Below the pieces are notes generated by a model, which had not been told where the DNA came from, did no database searches, and worked only from the letters and a program-made list of their open reading frames with translations. The position numbers and the translations under genes were made by a program. Positions 20,035 through 29,412 of a stretch of 64,000 nt of DNA are shown piece by piece. This DNA comes from Pseudorhodoferax sp047601025 (GTDB taxonomy: Bacteria > Pseudomonadota > Gammaproteobacteria > Burkholderiales > Burkholderiaceae_C): the NCBI RefSeq assembly GCF_047601025.1, contig NZ_JASGJZ010000001.1:744001-808000 (forward strand). Direction: 5' to 3'. Position 1 is the stretch's first letter, and every line of letters starts with the position of its first letter.

Positions 20035-20597
20035 GCGGCCCCCCGGCCGGCGCCGACGTCCAGCGCGGCCCAGCCTTGCGGGCCCAGCCGCTCCAGCGTC
20101 TCGATGTTGCGCTCGAAGATCTCGGCCGCGTCCGGAAAGGCCTCGACCGCGCGCGCCACGCTGTCCTCGCGCAGCAGGTGCAGCGTGGGGTACGGGGAGC
20201 GGTTGCTGCAGTTGGTCACGTCGTCCGGCGTGGTGCCGGCGAACTGGAAGCCGGGGTGGAAGCTCGCGACCTGAACCACGCCGTCCAGCGCCAGCGCCTC
20301 GACCAGCGCGTCGGCGCGGTCCAGGAAGTCGTTGAAGTCGAGGAAGTCCGGCAGCGCCTGCGGCAGCACCAGCAGCGTGGTGTCGCGCACCGCCGCGTCC
20401 AGCGCCACCAGGTCCTGCAACTCGCGGCGCAGGTCGGCCTCGACCGCATCGGCGTCCTGCGCCCCGCTGACGGCTAGGTGCAGCCGGCCGGTGGCGTGCA
20501 CGGACTTGGCGAAGGGGCACAGGTTCAGGCCGATCACCGCGCGCTCCAGCCAGGCGATGGTGTCGGCCCGCACGGCCGCGTCGGACGGCGTGGCCAT
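20031..20597 (-). CDS. DUF1415 family protein
   Basis: A 188-residue protein of unknown function. Hallmarks of DUF1415 are IGLNLCPFAKSV near the N-terminus, LPDFLDFNDFLDRADALV in the middle, and SFHPGFQFAGTTPDDVTNCSNRSPYPTLHLLREDSV. It has no signal peptide or membrane span, so it is presumably cytosolic. It starts 2 bases after dgt and overlaps the methyltransferase gene, so the three probably form one transcript. Confidence 0.9.
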   Translation of the reverse strand: MATPSDAAVRADTIAWLERAVIGLNLCPFAKSVHATGRLHLAVSGAQDADAVEADLRRELQDLVALDAAVRDTTLLVLPQALPDFLDFNDFLDRADALVEALALDGVVQVASFHPGFQFAGTTPDDVTNCSNRSPYPTLHLLREDSVARAVEAFPDAAEIFERNIETLERLGPQGWAALDVGAGRGAA

Positions 20598-20599
20598 GC

Positions 20600-21766
20600 T
20601 CACCCCAGCAGCCGGCGACCGGTCAGCCGCTCGTGCTCGCGCGCGGCGAAGCGGTCGGTCATGCCGGCGATGTAGTCGGCCACGACGCGGGCTTGGCCGT
20701 CCTGCCCAGCCTGCGCCAGCCGTTCGGCCGCGCGCCCGGCAAAGCCGCCGGCCATCTCGTCCGGCGCCGCGCGGTAGGCCGCGAACAGCTCGCGCACCAC
20801 GGTCTTGGCCTGCTGCGTGACCTCGCCCACCTGCGGATGGCGGTACAGGTTGCGCATCAGGAACTGCTTGAGCGCCAGCGAGGCCTCGCGCATCGCCGCG
20901 CCGAAGCCGATCAGCGGCGGACAGCGCCGCGCCGCGTCGGCGCTGTCCGGCGCGGCCTGGGCCAGCGCGGCGCCGCTGGCGCCGATCACGTCGTAGACCT
21001 GGGCGCTCAGCATGCGGCGGATGGTCTCGTACAGCAGCCGCCGGCCGCGCAGATCCGGATGCTCGCGCAGCGTCTCGCGCCGGAAGTCGTCGAACAACGG
21101 CACCGCCTCCAGCTGCTCCAGCGCCAGCAGGCCCGAGCGCACGCCGTCGTCGATGTCGTGCGCGTTGTAGGCGATCTCGTCGGCCAGGTTGCACAGCTGC
21201 GCCTCCAGGCTGGGCTGCGTGCGGTCGAGGAAGCGCCGGCCCACGTCGCCGGGCATGGCGGCCTCCAGCCGCTCGGCGTTGGTGCGCGAGCAGTGCTTCA
21301 GGATGCCCTCGCGCGTTTCGAAGCACAGGTTCAGGCCGTCGTAGCGCGGGTAGCGCTCCTCCAGTTCGTCGACCACGCGCAGGCTCTGCAGGTTGTGCTC
21401 GAAGCCGCCCCAGTCGGCCATGCACTGGTTCAGCGCATCCTGCCCGGCATGGCCGAACGGCGTGTGGCCCAGGTCGTGCGCCAGCGCGATGGCCTCGACC
21501 AGGTCTTCGTCGAGCCCGAGCGAGCGCGCGATCGAACGGCCCAGCTGGGCGACTTCCAGCGAGTGCGTGAGCCGGGTGCGGAACAGGTCGCCCTCGTGGT
21601 TCAGGAACACCTGGGTCTTGTAGACCAGCCGGCGGAACGCCGTGGAGTGCACGATGCGGTCGCGGTCGCGCTGGTACTCGGTGCGCGTGGGCGCCGGCGC
21701 CTCGGCGAAGCGCCGGCCGCGGCTGCGGGCCGGATCGCAGGCGTAGGGAGCCAGCGCGGCGTGCAT
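20600..21766 (-). CDS. dgt: Deoxyguanosinetriphosphate triphosphohydrolase-like protein
   Basis: A 388-residue HD-domain enzyme of the dNTPase family that hydrolyses dNTPs to deoxynucleosides and triphosphate. The metal-binding residues are seen as H68 (RLTHSLEV) and H97-D98 (LAHDLGHTPFGHAG), plus a later ADEIAYNAHDIDDG. The family start is RTEYQRDRDRIVHSTAFRRL. The ATG at 21766 was chosen because it lies just 7 bases after the aroB stop and fits family N-termini. Confidence 0.93.
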   Translation of the reverse strand: MHAALAPYACDPARSRGRRFAEAPAPTRTEYQRDRDRIVHSTAFRRLVYKTQVFLNHEGDLFRTRLTHSLEVAQLGRSIARSLGLDEDLVEAIALAHDLGHTPFGHAGQDALNQCMADWGGFEHNLQSLRVVDELEERYPRYDGLNLCFETREGILKHCSRTNAERLEAAMPGDVGRRFLDRTQPSLEAQLCNLADEIAYNAHDIDDGVRSGLLALEQLEAVPLFDDFRRETLREHPDLRGRRLLYETIRRMLSAQVYDVIGASGAALAQAAPDSADAARRCPPLIGFGAAMREASLALKQFLMRNLYRHPQVGEVTQQAKTVVRELFAAYRAAPDEMAGGFAGRAAERLAQAGQDGQARVVADYIAGMTDRFAAREHERLTGRRLLG

Positions 21767-21773
21767 ACGGGCC

Positions 21774-22892
21774 CTATGCGCAGCTGGCGTCGATGACCTC
21801 GCGCACCAGCGCATCGGGCGCACCGCGCACCACCGCCTTGCCGATGCCGTCGATCAGCACGAACTTGATCTCGCCGGCCTCGGCCTTCTTGTCCAGGCGC
21901 ATCAGCGCCAGGTAGCGGCCGGCGTTGTCGGCCGCGTCCAGCACCGGCGCCACGGTCGGCAGGCCCGCGCGTTCGACCAGGCGCGCGATGCGCGCGACGG
22001 CCGGCTCGTCCAGCAGGCCCAGCCGCGCGGACAGCCGCGCGGCCATCACCATGCCGCAGCCCACGCCCTCGCCGTGCAGCCAGGCGCCGTAGCCCAGGCC
22101 GGCCTCGATCGCATGGCCGAAGGTGTGGCCGAAATTCAGGATCGCACGCAGGCCGCCTTCGCGCTCGTCCTGGCCCACGACCTCGGCCTTGATCTCGCAG
22201 CTGCGCCGCACGGCATGGGCCAGCGCAGCCGGGTCGCCGGCGCGCAGCGCGTCCAGGTGCGCCTCGATCCAGTCGAGGAAGGCGGCGTCGGCGATCGGCC
22301 CGTACTTGATGACCTCGGCCAGGCCGGCGCCCAGTTCGCGCGGCGGCAGCGTCTTCAGCACGCCCAGGTCGCACACCACCAGCTGCGGCTGGTAGAACGC
22401 GCCGACCATGTTCTTGCCCAGCGGGTGGTTGATGCCCGTCTTGCCGCCGACCGAGGAGTCGACCTGGGCCAGCAGCGTGGTCGGCACCTGCACGAAGGGC
22501 ACGCCGCGCATGTAGCTGGCCGCCGCGAAGCCGGTGATGTCGCCGACCACGCCGCCGCCGAGTGCGAACAGCACGGTCTTGCGGTCGCAGCCATGGGACA
22601 GCAGCGCGTCGAACACCAGGTTCAGCGTCTCCCAGGTCTTGTAGGCCTCGCCGTCGGGCAGCACCACCGTGTGCACGGCCCCGTAGCGGCCGGCCAGCGC
22701 CTGCTGCAGGCGGCCGGCGTACAGCGGCGCCAGCGTGGTGTTGGTGACGATCAGCGCACTGGCCGCGCGCGGCAGGCCGGCATAGCTGTCCGGCGCGTCG
22801 AACAGGCCGGCACCGATGACGATCGGGTAGCTGCGCTCGCCCAGCGCGATCTGCACGCGGGCGGCGGAAGAAGCGGAAGGGGAGGCATCCAT
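21774..22892 (-). CDS. aroB: 3-dehydroquinate synthase AroB
   Basis: Second step of the shikimate pathway, cyclising DAHP with NAD+ and Zn2+ or Co2+. The 372 residues contain DGEAYKTWETLNLVFDALL, the NAD loop ALGGGVVGDITGFAAASYMRGVPFVQVPTTLLAQVDSSVGGKTGINHPLGKNMVGAFYQP, and the metal-site region ILNFGHTFGHAIEAGLGYGAWLHGE. It follows aroK as in most proteobacteria. Confidence 0.97.
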   Translation of the reverse strand: MDASPSASSAARVQIALGERSYPIVIGAGLFDAPDSYAGLPRAASALIVTNTTLAPLYAGRLQQALAGRYGAVHTVVLPDGEAYKTWETLNLVFDALLSHGCDRKTVLFALGGGVVGDITGFAAASYMRGVPFVQVPTTLLAQVDSSVGGKTGINHPLGKNMVGAFYQPQLVVCDLGVLKTLPPRELGAGLAEVIKYGPIADAAFLDWIEAHLDALRAGDPAALAHAVRRSCEIKAEVVGQDEREGGLRAILNFGHTFGHAIEAGLGYGAWLHGEGVGCGMVMAARLSARLGLLDEPAVARIARLVERAGLPTVAPVLDAADNAGRYLALMRLDKKAEAGEIKFVLIDGIGKAVVRGAPDALVREVIDASCA

Positions 22893-22919
22893 CAGGGCGC
22901 GAAGTGTAAGTCGCCGCGA

Positions 22920-23432
22920 TCAGCGGCCCTGGCGCTGCACCAGGCCGACGATGGTGTTGACCAGCGCCGAGGTCGAGGGCCGGCCGATCGTGATGACGTC
23001 GTGCGCGGTCTCACGGTACAGCGGATCGCGCTGCGCGAACAGCTCGCGCAGCCGCGCCAGCGGATCGGCCACCTGCAGCAGCGGGCGCACCTGGTCGTTG
23101 CGCAGCCGGCGGTAGACCTCCTCGGGCGTCGCGAACAAGTAGAACACGCGCGCATGCTCGCGCAGGCAGGCGCGGTTGGCCGGCCGCAGCACGGCGCCGC
23201 CGCCGGTGGCGATCACGGCCGGCCCGCCGGCCGTGATGTCGACCAGCGCCTGCTGCTCGAAGTCGCGGAAGCCGGCCTCGCCCTCGCGCTCGAAGTATTC
23301 GCGGATCGAGCAGCCCAGCCGCTGCTCGACCCAGTGGTCAGCATCGACGAATGGCAGTTGGAGCCGGCGCGAGAGCTGGCGGCCGACGGTCGACTTGCCC
23401 GAGCCGGGCAGGCCGATGAGTGCGATGTTCAA
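22920..23432 (-). CDS. aroK: Shikimate kinase AroK
   Basis: Phosphorylates shikimate at the 3-hydroxyl. The 170-residue protein has P-loop GLPGSGKST (7-15), the shikimate-site region FVDADHWVEQRLGCSIREYFEREGEAGFRDFEQQAL, and VIATGGGAVLR. No ATG is available; the start is a TTG at 23432 preceded by GAGG at good spacing. It begins 9 bases after the stop of the frameshifted lipoprotein. Confidence 0.95.
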   Translation of the reverse strand: MNIALIGLPGSGKSTVGRQLSRRLQLPFVDADHWVEQRLGCSIREYFEREGEAGFRDFEQQALVDITAGGPAVIATGGGAVLRPANRACLREHARVFYLFATPEEVYRRLRNDQVRPLLQVADPLARLRELFAQRDPLYRETAHDVITIGRPSTSALVNTIVGLVQRQGR

Positions 23433-23441
23433 TTGACAACC

Positions 23442-25417
23442 TCATTCCACGTTCTTGACGATTGTCGTCGTCAAGCCGGAAGGTGCCGTCACGCGGATCG
23501 AAATGCTGTTGCCGGCCTGGCATCCATCGAGCGTCAACACGATGCGGCTCTCGAGGAGCTCGTCGGGCCGTCCGGCGGTGGGCCGGGCGCTGGGCAGGGG
23601 CGAGCCGCCCACTTCCTTCACCGTGCAGGTGCTGGGCGTCGCCGTCGCGCTGACCGTCGTGCCTGCCGGCATCGGGATGCTGCGCGGGTTGTCGAGGCTG
23701 CTCAGCAGGAACCTGAAGTTCCCCGCGGTCGCACTTTCGAAGACGATGGAGGGCTGGGACGACGCGAACAGGATGATCGCCTGCTGGCGGACCGTCGTCG
23801 CCAGCCCGGCGTCGCAGGTATCCTGGCGCGACGGGAACGCCCCTCCTGCCGCAGGGCAGGCACCTGTGCCACCGCGGGGCACGTAGAACTCCCCGGTGTC
23901 GGCCGTCCCGTTCTCGTTGTCATCGCGGTACGCGTCGCCCATCTGCATGAGGTGATCGGTCCCCGCATCGAAGATGTTGTTGCCGTTCACGTCCACGTAG
24001 TCTTTGGTGCCGGACGCATACGCCAGCACGGATACCCGCCCGCCGAGCGGCCGCGGGTTCTGGGTCTCGTAGCTGACCGAGCACTGCGAGATGCCGTTGA
24101 TGCGCGTCGTGGCGCAACTGCGCACCACCTGGCCGCCCTCCGCCGTGAAGTTGACGACCGTTCCATCCGCCACGGCATTGCCCTGGCGGTCCGCCAGGCG
24201 AACCGTGAGGGTCGTGGAACTGCCGTCCCTGCCCCAGCCTTCCAGGGCGGCCTGGCCGACGGCCAGGCTCATGAAGCGCTGCGACGGCGGGCCCGACGCG
24301 ACCGTCAGATTCTGCGTCTCGGCAAACACCAGCGGGCTGGACCCCGCCAGTTCGGCACGCAGCTTGACCGGCCCGGGAATGGTGCCGGAGAACAGCGACA
24401 CCGACACCAGCCCGTCCTGGTCGCTTGTCGCGGTCACCGGGGCGGTGGCGCCCGAAGCACCGATGCCGACGCCACCGGGGTTCGTCTCGATGCTGAAGCG
24501 GACCGGCACGTTGGCCAGCGCCGAGCCGACGGACGACAGCACCCGGAACTGCACGACCGACTGCTCGGCCGCACCGGTGCCGGCGATGAAGATCTGCTCC
24601 GGCGTCGCGCCGACGAAGGTCAGCGTATTGGCCACCGGCACGGCCACGCTGAGGGTGGTGGACTGCGCCGCCGCGCCCGGGCTGGAAGCGGTCAGCGTCA
24701 CCATGCCGTTGCAGGGACGGCCATCGGCCGCCACCGCGCTGTAGGTCACCGAGGCCGTGCCGCTGCCATCGGTCGTCACGCCGACGCCGCCGTCGCTGGC
24801 GTTCTGCCCATTGATGCGGCCGCAGGTCGCGGAGAAGGCGACGTTCACCGGAACCGCCGCAGCGGGCGCACCGCCGATGGACGCCGTGGTCGACACCGTG
24901 GCATTGCCGCCGGACGGCAAGGACGCCGGTGCCGCGGTCAGCGCCGACAAGGACAGGCTGGACGCGGAAACTCCAAAATCCAGCGACGCGGCGACCTCGG
25001 CCCCGTCCACGGTGGCCGCGGCCTTCAGGCTGGCCGCACCCAGCGCCGAGATCGAGGCCGGCTCGATCGCGACTTCGGCGATGCCGAGGTCGTTCGTCAG
25101 CGCGGTGGCGGGCGTCAGCTCAGCCTGGCGATGGCCTCGTCCGACACCGAGAACGCCACGAGGCGCCGCGCGATCGCCGCGCCGGCGGCGCTGCGCAGCG
25201 TCGCGCGGGCGGCGAAGGCCCCGCCCGCGCTGATGCTCGACACGGCGGTGCCACCGCCGTTCACCAGGGCCACCGCCATCGTCGGCACCACCGGCGTCGT
25301 GCCGCCGCCACCACCGCCCGTGCCTGTGCCCGTCGTTCCCACGCTGCCCCCGCCCCCGCCGCAGGCCGCCATCAACCCGGCCGCCGCGGTGGCCACCACA
25401 TACCGCATCCAACGCAT
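23442..25417 (-). pseudogene. Ig-like (Big/invasin-type) domain lipoprotein, broken by a frameshift
   Basis: Starts with ATG at 25417 after a good AGGGG ribosome site. A lipobox (LMAACGGGGG) is followed by a Gly/Thr-rich linker and repeated bacterial Ig-like domains (VPVNVAFSATCGRINGQ; VPVRFSIETNPGGVG; ADGTVVNFTAEGGQVVRSC). It ends with a segment containing EF-hand-like DVNGNNIFDAG and DDNENGTADTGEF. In frame from the ATG, translation stops at 25115 after only 100 residues (AIARLS-stop). The remaining roughly 560 residues continue in another frame from about 25120 (LTPATALTNDLG). One missing base at AGC-TGACG explains this; restoring it gives about 658 residues. It lies between pilQ and aroK, where similar lipoproteins of unknown role occur in relatives. 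The change may be a sequencing error. Confidence 0.7.
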
Positions 25418-25446
25418 GGTGCTCCCCTCGAAAGTCCTGTTGTCGC

Positions 25447-27576
25447 TCAGCGACCGGCCATCAGGTCGGCAATCATCTTGGGCGTGATGAAGATCAGCAT
25501 CTCCTGCTTGTTCGACGTCCGCGTGCGGCTCTTGAACAGGTTGCCGGCGATCGGGATGTCGCCCAGCAGCGGCACCTTGGTCACGTCCTCGACCTCGCTC
25601 AGCTCGAAGATGCCGCCGATCACGACCGTGCCGCCGTTCTCCACCAGCACCTGGGTCTTGATGTGCTTGGTGTTGATCGCGAAGCCGGCCGAGGTGCTCT
25701 GGCCCACGCTGTCCTTGTTCACGTCCAGGTCCAGGATGATGTTGCCCTCGGGCGTGATCTGCGGCGTGACCTCCAGCTTCAGGTTGGCCTTGCGGAACGC
25801 GATCGAGGTCGCGCCGCTGGAGGTGGCCACCTGGTAGGGCAGCTCGGTGCCCTGCTCGATCAGCGCCTTGGTCTGGTCGGCCGTCACCACGCGCGGGCTG
25901 GACACCACCTTGCCCTTGCCGTCGGCCTCCATGGCCGACAGCTCCAGCGACAGGAAGCGGTTGGCCGCGGCATTGAAGATCGACACCGCGAAGCTCGCGG
26001 CCTCGGTCGCGCTGCCCTGGGCCACGGCCGGCAGGTTCACGAAGTTGCTGCTGGTGTTGACCGTGCCGCCCATGCCCGCGCTGGCCACGGCATTGCCGTA
26101 GCTGGTGCCGAGGGCCACGCGGTTGTTGCCGGAGATGCGGTAGCCCCCGTCGCCGCCCCGCTGCGCCCGCAGGTCGCCGCCGCCCAGCCGCACGCCGATG
26201 GACTTGCCCCAGGTGTCCGAGGCCTCGACGATGCGCGCCTCGATCAGCACCTGGCGCACCGACACGTCGAGCTTCTTGATCAGCTCGTTGACGGCGGCGA
26301 TCCGGCTGGCCACGTCGGTCACGAACAGCTGGTTGGTGCGCGGCTCCGGGATCGCCGTGCCGCGCACGCTGAGGAAGCGGCTGGCGCCGGTGCCGCCGCC
26401 CGCGGCGGTGCCGGTGATCTGCGCCGCGATGTCCACGGCGCGCGCGTAGTTCAGCTGGAACGACTGGGTGCGCAGCGTCTCCAGGTTCTCCAGCGCGGCG
26501 GCGGACTCCAGGTCGCGCTTCTTGCGCGCATCGATCTCGTCTTTGGGCGCGATCCACAGCACGCTGCCGTTCTTCTCCATGCCCAGGCCCTTGGCGTCCA
26601 TGATGATCTGCAGGGCCTGGTCCCAGGGCACGTCCTTCAGGCGCAGCGTCACCGCGCCGGTGACCGAGTCCGAGGTGACGACGTTGAAGTTCGTGAAGTC
26701 GGCGATGACCTGCAGTAGCGAGCGGACCTCGATGTTCTGGAAGTTCAGCGACAGCTTCTCGCCCGAGAAGCCCGGGCCCTGGCTCAGCCGCGTCGGGTCC
26801 ACGCGCTGCGGCCGCACCTCGACGACGAACTGGCCGTCGCTCTGGTAGGCGCTGTGCTCCCAGGCGCCGCGCGGCTCGACCACCATGCGCACCCGGTCGC
26901 CGACCTCGAAGGTGGAGATGGTCTGCACCGGGGTGTCGAAGTCGGCCACGTCCAGCCGCCGGCGCAGGCCCTCGGGCAGCGAGGAATTCAGGAACTCCAC
27001 GACCAGGCTCTGGCCCTGCTGGCGCACGTCCACGCCGACCTGGGCGCTGCCCAGGCTCACGACCACGCGGCCGGTCTGGTCGGGCCCGCGGCGGAAGTCC
27101 AGGTCGCGCAGCGGCGCGCGGCCATGGGCGCCGGCGTCCGGGAACAGCGGCGTGGCGGCCGGCAGCTGCGCCGCGGCCACCGGCTGGAGCACGATCAGGA
27201 TGGAATTGCCCTGCAGCTGCGCCCGGTAGGTGGTGGCCTGCTGCAGGTTCAGCACCACGCGCGAGCGCTCGCCCACGTTCAGCACGCTGGCCGAGCGCAG
27301 GTTGCCCTGGTTCAGCTCGATCGGCGTGCGCGGCAGCGAGGTCACCACGCCCGGGAAGTCCAGGGCGATGCGGGCCGGCGACTGCAGCGCCAGCCCCGCC
27401 GGCAGCGCCGCGGGCGCCTCGCTGAGGTCGATGCGCACGACCTCGGTGCCGTTCTGCAGCGCGCCGCTCACGGCTTCGATGGCCGGCAGCGCCCAGGCCC
27501 CGCAGGAGGCCAGCGCCAGCGCCAGCACGGCGGTGTACCGGGCCAGGCCGGCCAGCATCGGTTTGTACTTGTTCAT
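25447..27576 (-). CDS. pilQ: Type IV pilus secretin PilQ
   Basis: Outer-membrane secretin through which type IV pili emerge. The 709 residues begin with a signal peptide. Two AMIN domains follow at about 30-260 (TEVVRIDLSEAPAALP; LRDLDFRRGPDQTGRVVVSL). Next are the STN/N0-N1 region (LSLNFQNIEVRSLLQVIADFTNFNVV, TLRLKDVPWDQALQIIMDAKGL), an N1/NolW-type domain, and the C-terminal secretin domain (LPYQVATSSGATSIAFRKANLKLEVTPQIT, GTVVIGGIFE, VPLLGDIPIAGNLFKSR). The ATG overlaps the pilP stop (ATGA). Confidence 0.97.
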   Translation of the reverse strand: MNKYKPMLAGLARYTAVLALALASCGAWALPAIEAVSGALQNGTEVVRIDLSEAPAALPAGLALQSPARIALDFPGVVTSLPRTPIELNQGNLRSASVLNVGERSRVVLNLQQATTYRAQLQGNSILIVLQPVAAAQLPAATPLFPDAGAHGRAPLRDLDFRRGPDQTGRVVVSLGSAQVGVDVRQQGQSLVVEFLNSSLPEGLRRRLDVADFDTPVQTISTFEVGDRVRMVVEPRGAWEHSAYQSDGQFVVEVRPQRVDPTRLSQGPGFSGEKLSLNFQNIEVRSLLQVIADFTNFNVVTSDSVTGAVTLRLKDVPWDQALQIIMDAKGLGMEKNGSVLWIAPKDEIDARKKRDLESAAALENLETLRTQSFQLNYARAVDIAAQITGTAAGGGTGASRFLSVRGTAIPEPRTNQLFVTDVASRIAAVNELIKKLDVSVRQVLIEARIVEASDTWGKSIGVRLGGGDLRAQRGGDGGYRISGNNRVALGTSYGNAVASAGMGGTVNTSSNFVNLPAVAQGSATEAASFAVSIFNAAANRFLSLELSAMEADGKGKVVSSPRVVTADQTKALIEQGTELPYQVATSSGATSIAFRKANLKLEVTPQITPEGNIILDLDVNKDSVGQSTSAGFAINTKHIKTQVLVENGGTVVIGGIFELSEVEDVTKVPLLGDIPIAGNLFKSRTRTSNKQEMLIFITPKMIADLMAGR

Positions 27577-28130
27577 TTACGCCCTTCCTGCAGCGGCAGA
27601 GTCGCCGTGCGCTCGGTCCATTCGCCGCCGCCGTCCTGCACGATCTCGCGCAGGATCACCTCCGATTCGTCGATGCGCGTGACCTTGCCGTAGTTCTGGC
27701 CCAGGTAGTTGCCCACGCGCACCTGGTACAGCAGGTTGTCGATCCTGATCAGCGCCACCGGCACACCGCCGCGGCGCAGGCTGCCGACCATGGCCATGGC
27801 GTCGAGCGGGTAGGCCTCCAGCGGCTCCCTGCGGCGCGCCAGCTCGGGCGTGATCAGCCCGCTGTTGGCGGCGCTCTGCGGCCCCTCCTGGCGCAGCGCC
27901 TGCACCAGCCGCTGCGCGCTGAAGGGGTCGACCGCATCGCCCTGCGTGTAGGCCTGGGGGACGAATTGCTTGGGTTCGATCAGCGGCGTCACGCGCGCGC
28001 GCACCTGGGTGCGCCGCTCGGCCATCCACTGCTGCAGCTCCTCGGGGCCGGAGCCGCCGCAGCCGGCCAACACCAGCAGCGCGGCACCCGCCAGCAGCCC
28101 GGACCGCAGCCGGCGCGTCACCTGCGTCAC
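27573..28130 (-). CDS. pilP: Type IV pilus assembly lipoprotein PilP
   Basis: Periplasmic lipoprotein linking the inner-membrane PilMNO platform to PilQ. It starts with GTG at 28130, overlapping the pilO stop. The lipobox is LVLAGCGG with C24. The C-terminal HR-type beta domain includes LEAYPLDAMAMVGSLRRGGVPVALIRIDNLLYQVRVGNYLGQNYGKVTRI. The 185 residues match the family. A second in-frame GTG lies 9 bases downstream and cannot be excluded as the start. Confidence 0.95.
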   Translation of the reverse strand: MTQVTRRLRSGLLAGAALLVLAGCGGSGPEELQQWMAERRTQVRARVTPLIEPKQFVPQAYTQGDAVDPFSAQRLVQALRQEGPQSAANSGLITPELARRREPLEAYPLDAMAMVGSLRRGGVPVALIRIDNLLYQVRVGNYLGQNYGKVTRIDESEVILREIVQDGGGEWTERTATLPLQEGRK

Positions 28131-28804
28131 TTCGACGCCCCCTTGGCGGCGGCCTGCTGGGCGGCGATCTCGTCGGCGTCGAGGTAGCGGAAGGTGCGGG
28201 CCGTGGCGTCCATGGTCAGCGCGCCGTCGCGGGCCGGCACGATGGCGATGTTGTTCAGCGTGACGATGCGCGACAGGTTGGCGACGTCGGCCGCGAACGC
28301 GCCGATGTCGTGGAAGCGCCCGGTCACGCGCAGCGTGATCGGCAGTTCGGCGTAGTACGGCCGCACCACCACCTGCCCGGGGCGGAACAGGTCGAACTGC
28401 AGGTTGCGGCCGAGGCCGGCCTGGTTCACGTCGGACAGCAGCGCGGCCATCTCGGCCTTGCTCGGCAGCTGGCGCTCCAGCTGCGTCACGTACTGCTGGA
28501 TCTGCTCGCGCTGCTTCTTCAGCGCCTCCAGGTTCACGGCCTTGACCAGCCGCGCCTCGTAGGCCTGGCGCAGCTCGGCCTCCTGGTTCTGCGCACTCGT
28601 CAGTTCGTCCTCCACGCTGCGCAGGTAGGCGAACCACACGATGGCCAGGGCGACGAGCACGACGAAGGCCAGCAGCAGCGTGCGCGGCAGCACCGGCCAT
28701 TGCGAGGCGTCGGACGGATGCAGGTTGCGGAACTGCCCGGCCAGCCGCGCCCACTGCGCGGCGACGTTGAACCGTGGGGGGCGGGGGGGAGACCGGGTCG
28801 CCAC
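28127..28804 (-). CDS. pilO: Type IV pilus inner-membrane protein PilO
   Basis: A 225-residue bitopic membrane protein that heterodimerises with PilN. It has one transmembrane segment (TLLLAFVVLVALAIVWFAYL, about 42-61), a coiled-coil region (SVEDELTSAQNQEAELRQAYEARL...LKKQREQIQQYVTQLERQLP), and the ferredoxin-like periplasmic domain (LPITLRVTGRFHDIGAFAADVANLSRIVTLNNI). The start is GTG at 28804 with AGGAG upstream. Confidence 0.95.
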   Translation of the reverse strand: MATRSPPRPPRFNVAAQWARLAGQFRNLHPSDASQWPVLPRTLLLAFVVLVALAIVWFAYLRSVEDELTSAQNQEAELRQAYEARLVKAVNLEALKKQREQIQQYVTQLERQLPSKAEMAALLSDVNQAGLGRNLQFDLFRPGQVVVRPYYAELPITLRVTGRFHDIGAFAADVANLSRIVTLNNIAIVPARDGALTMDATARTFRYLDADEIAAQQAAAKGASK

Positions 28805-28815
28805 GCGTGCGCTCC

Positions 28816-29412
28816 TCAGGGCTTGGCCGGCGCGGCGGCGGCCTGCACCTCGCTGGCGCGCACCAGCCGCACGCGCAGGTTGAAGTTGGCCACGCGCCGG
28901 TTGTCGCGCGGCCCCAGTGCCACGTTGCCGGCCACGATCTCGGACAGGTCCGGCCTGGACAGCCAGGGAGTGTTCTCGGCCAGGTTGCGCAGCAGCTCGG
29001 AGATGCGCTCGTTCGACTGCGCCACGCCCTGCAGCGTGACCGCCTGGTTCTCCTGGCGCAGGCTGGTGATGTAGACACCGGCCGGCAGCGCCTTGGTCAG
29101 TTCGTTCAGCAGGTGCACCGGCAGGTTGCGGTCGGCCTGCAGATCCTCCACCGCCTTCTGCCGCGCGGTGAGCGAGGCGATCTCCTGCTCGATGTTGGCG
29201 ATTTCCTTGATCTGCACGTCCAGCGCCTGGATCTGGCTGCGCAGGAACTGGTTGCGCTCCTGCTGTGTCTCGATGCGCGCCTGGAAGCCCAGGTAGATCA
29301 CCGCCCCCACGGCCAGCCCGGCGAGCGCCGCCAGGCCCAGCATGACGTGGAACGCCTCCTTGCGGGCCTTGCGGGCAGCCTCGCGGTGCGGCAGCAGGTT
29401 GATCAGGATCAC
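28816..29412 (-). CDS. pilN: Type IV pilus inner-membrane protein PilN
   Basis: A 198-residue partner of PilM and PilO. The N-terminal cytoplasmic peptide MILINLLPHREAARKARK carries the INLLPYR-type motif that docks in PilM. It is followed by a membrane helix (about 23-43), a coiled coil (QAR...IKEIANIEQEIASLTARQKAVEDLQADR), and a periplasmic domain with GVYITSLRQENQAVTLQGVAQSNERISELLRNL. The GTG start at 29412 overlaps the pilM stop by 4 bases. Confidence 0.95.
   Translation of the reverse strand: MILINLLPHREAARKARKEAFHVMLGLAALAGLAVGAVIYLGFQARIETQQERNQFLRSQIQALDVQIKEIANIEQEIASLTARQKAVEDLQADRNLPVHLLNELTKALPAGVYITSLRQENQAVTLQGVAQSNERISELLRNLAENTPWLSRPDLSEIVAGNVALGPRDNRRVANFNLRVRLVRASEVQAAAAPAKP

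Noticed and set aside
25110..25125. Programmed ribosomal frameshifting in the lipoprotein gene
   Set aside because: No slippery heptamer or downstream pseudoknot is evident; a one-base deletion is the simpler explanation.
22074..25487. A 1137-codon plus-strand frame opposite aroB, aroK and the lipoprotein gene
   Set aside because: Compositionally biased shadow with no recognisable fold; the minus-strand genes in the same place have clear motifs.
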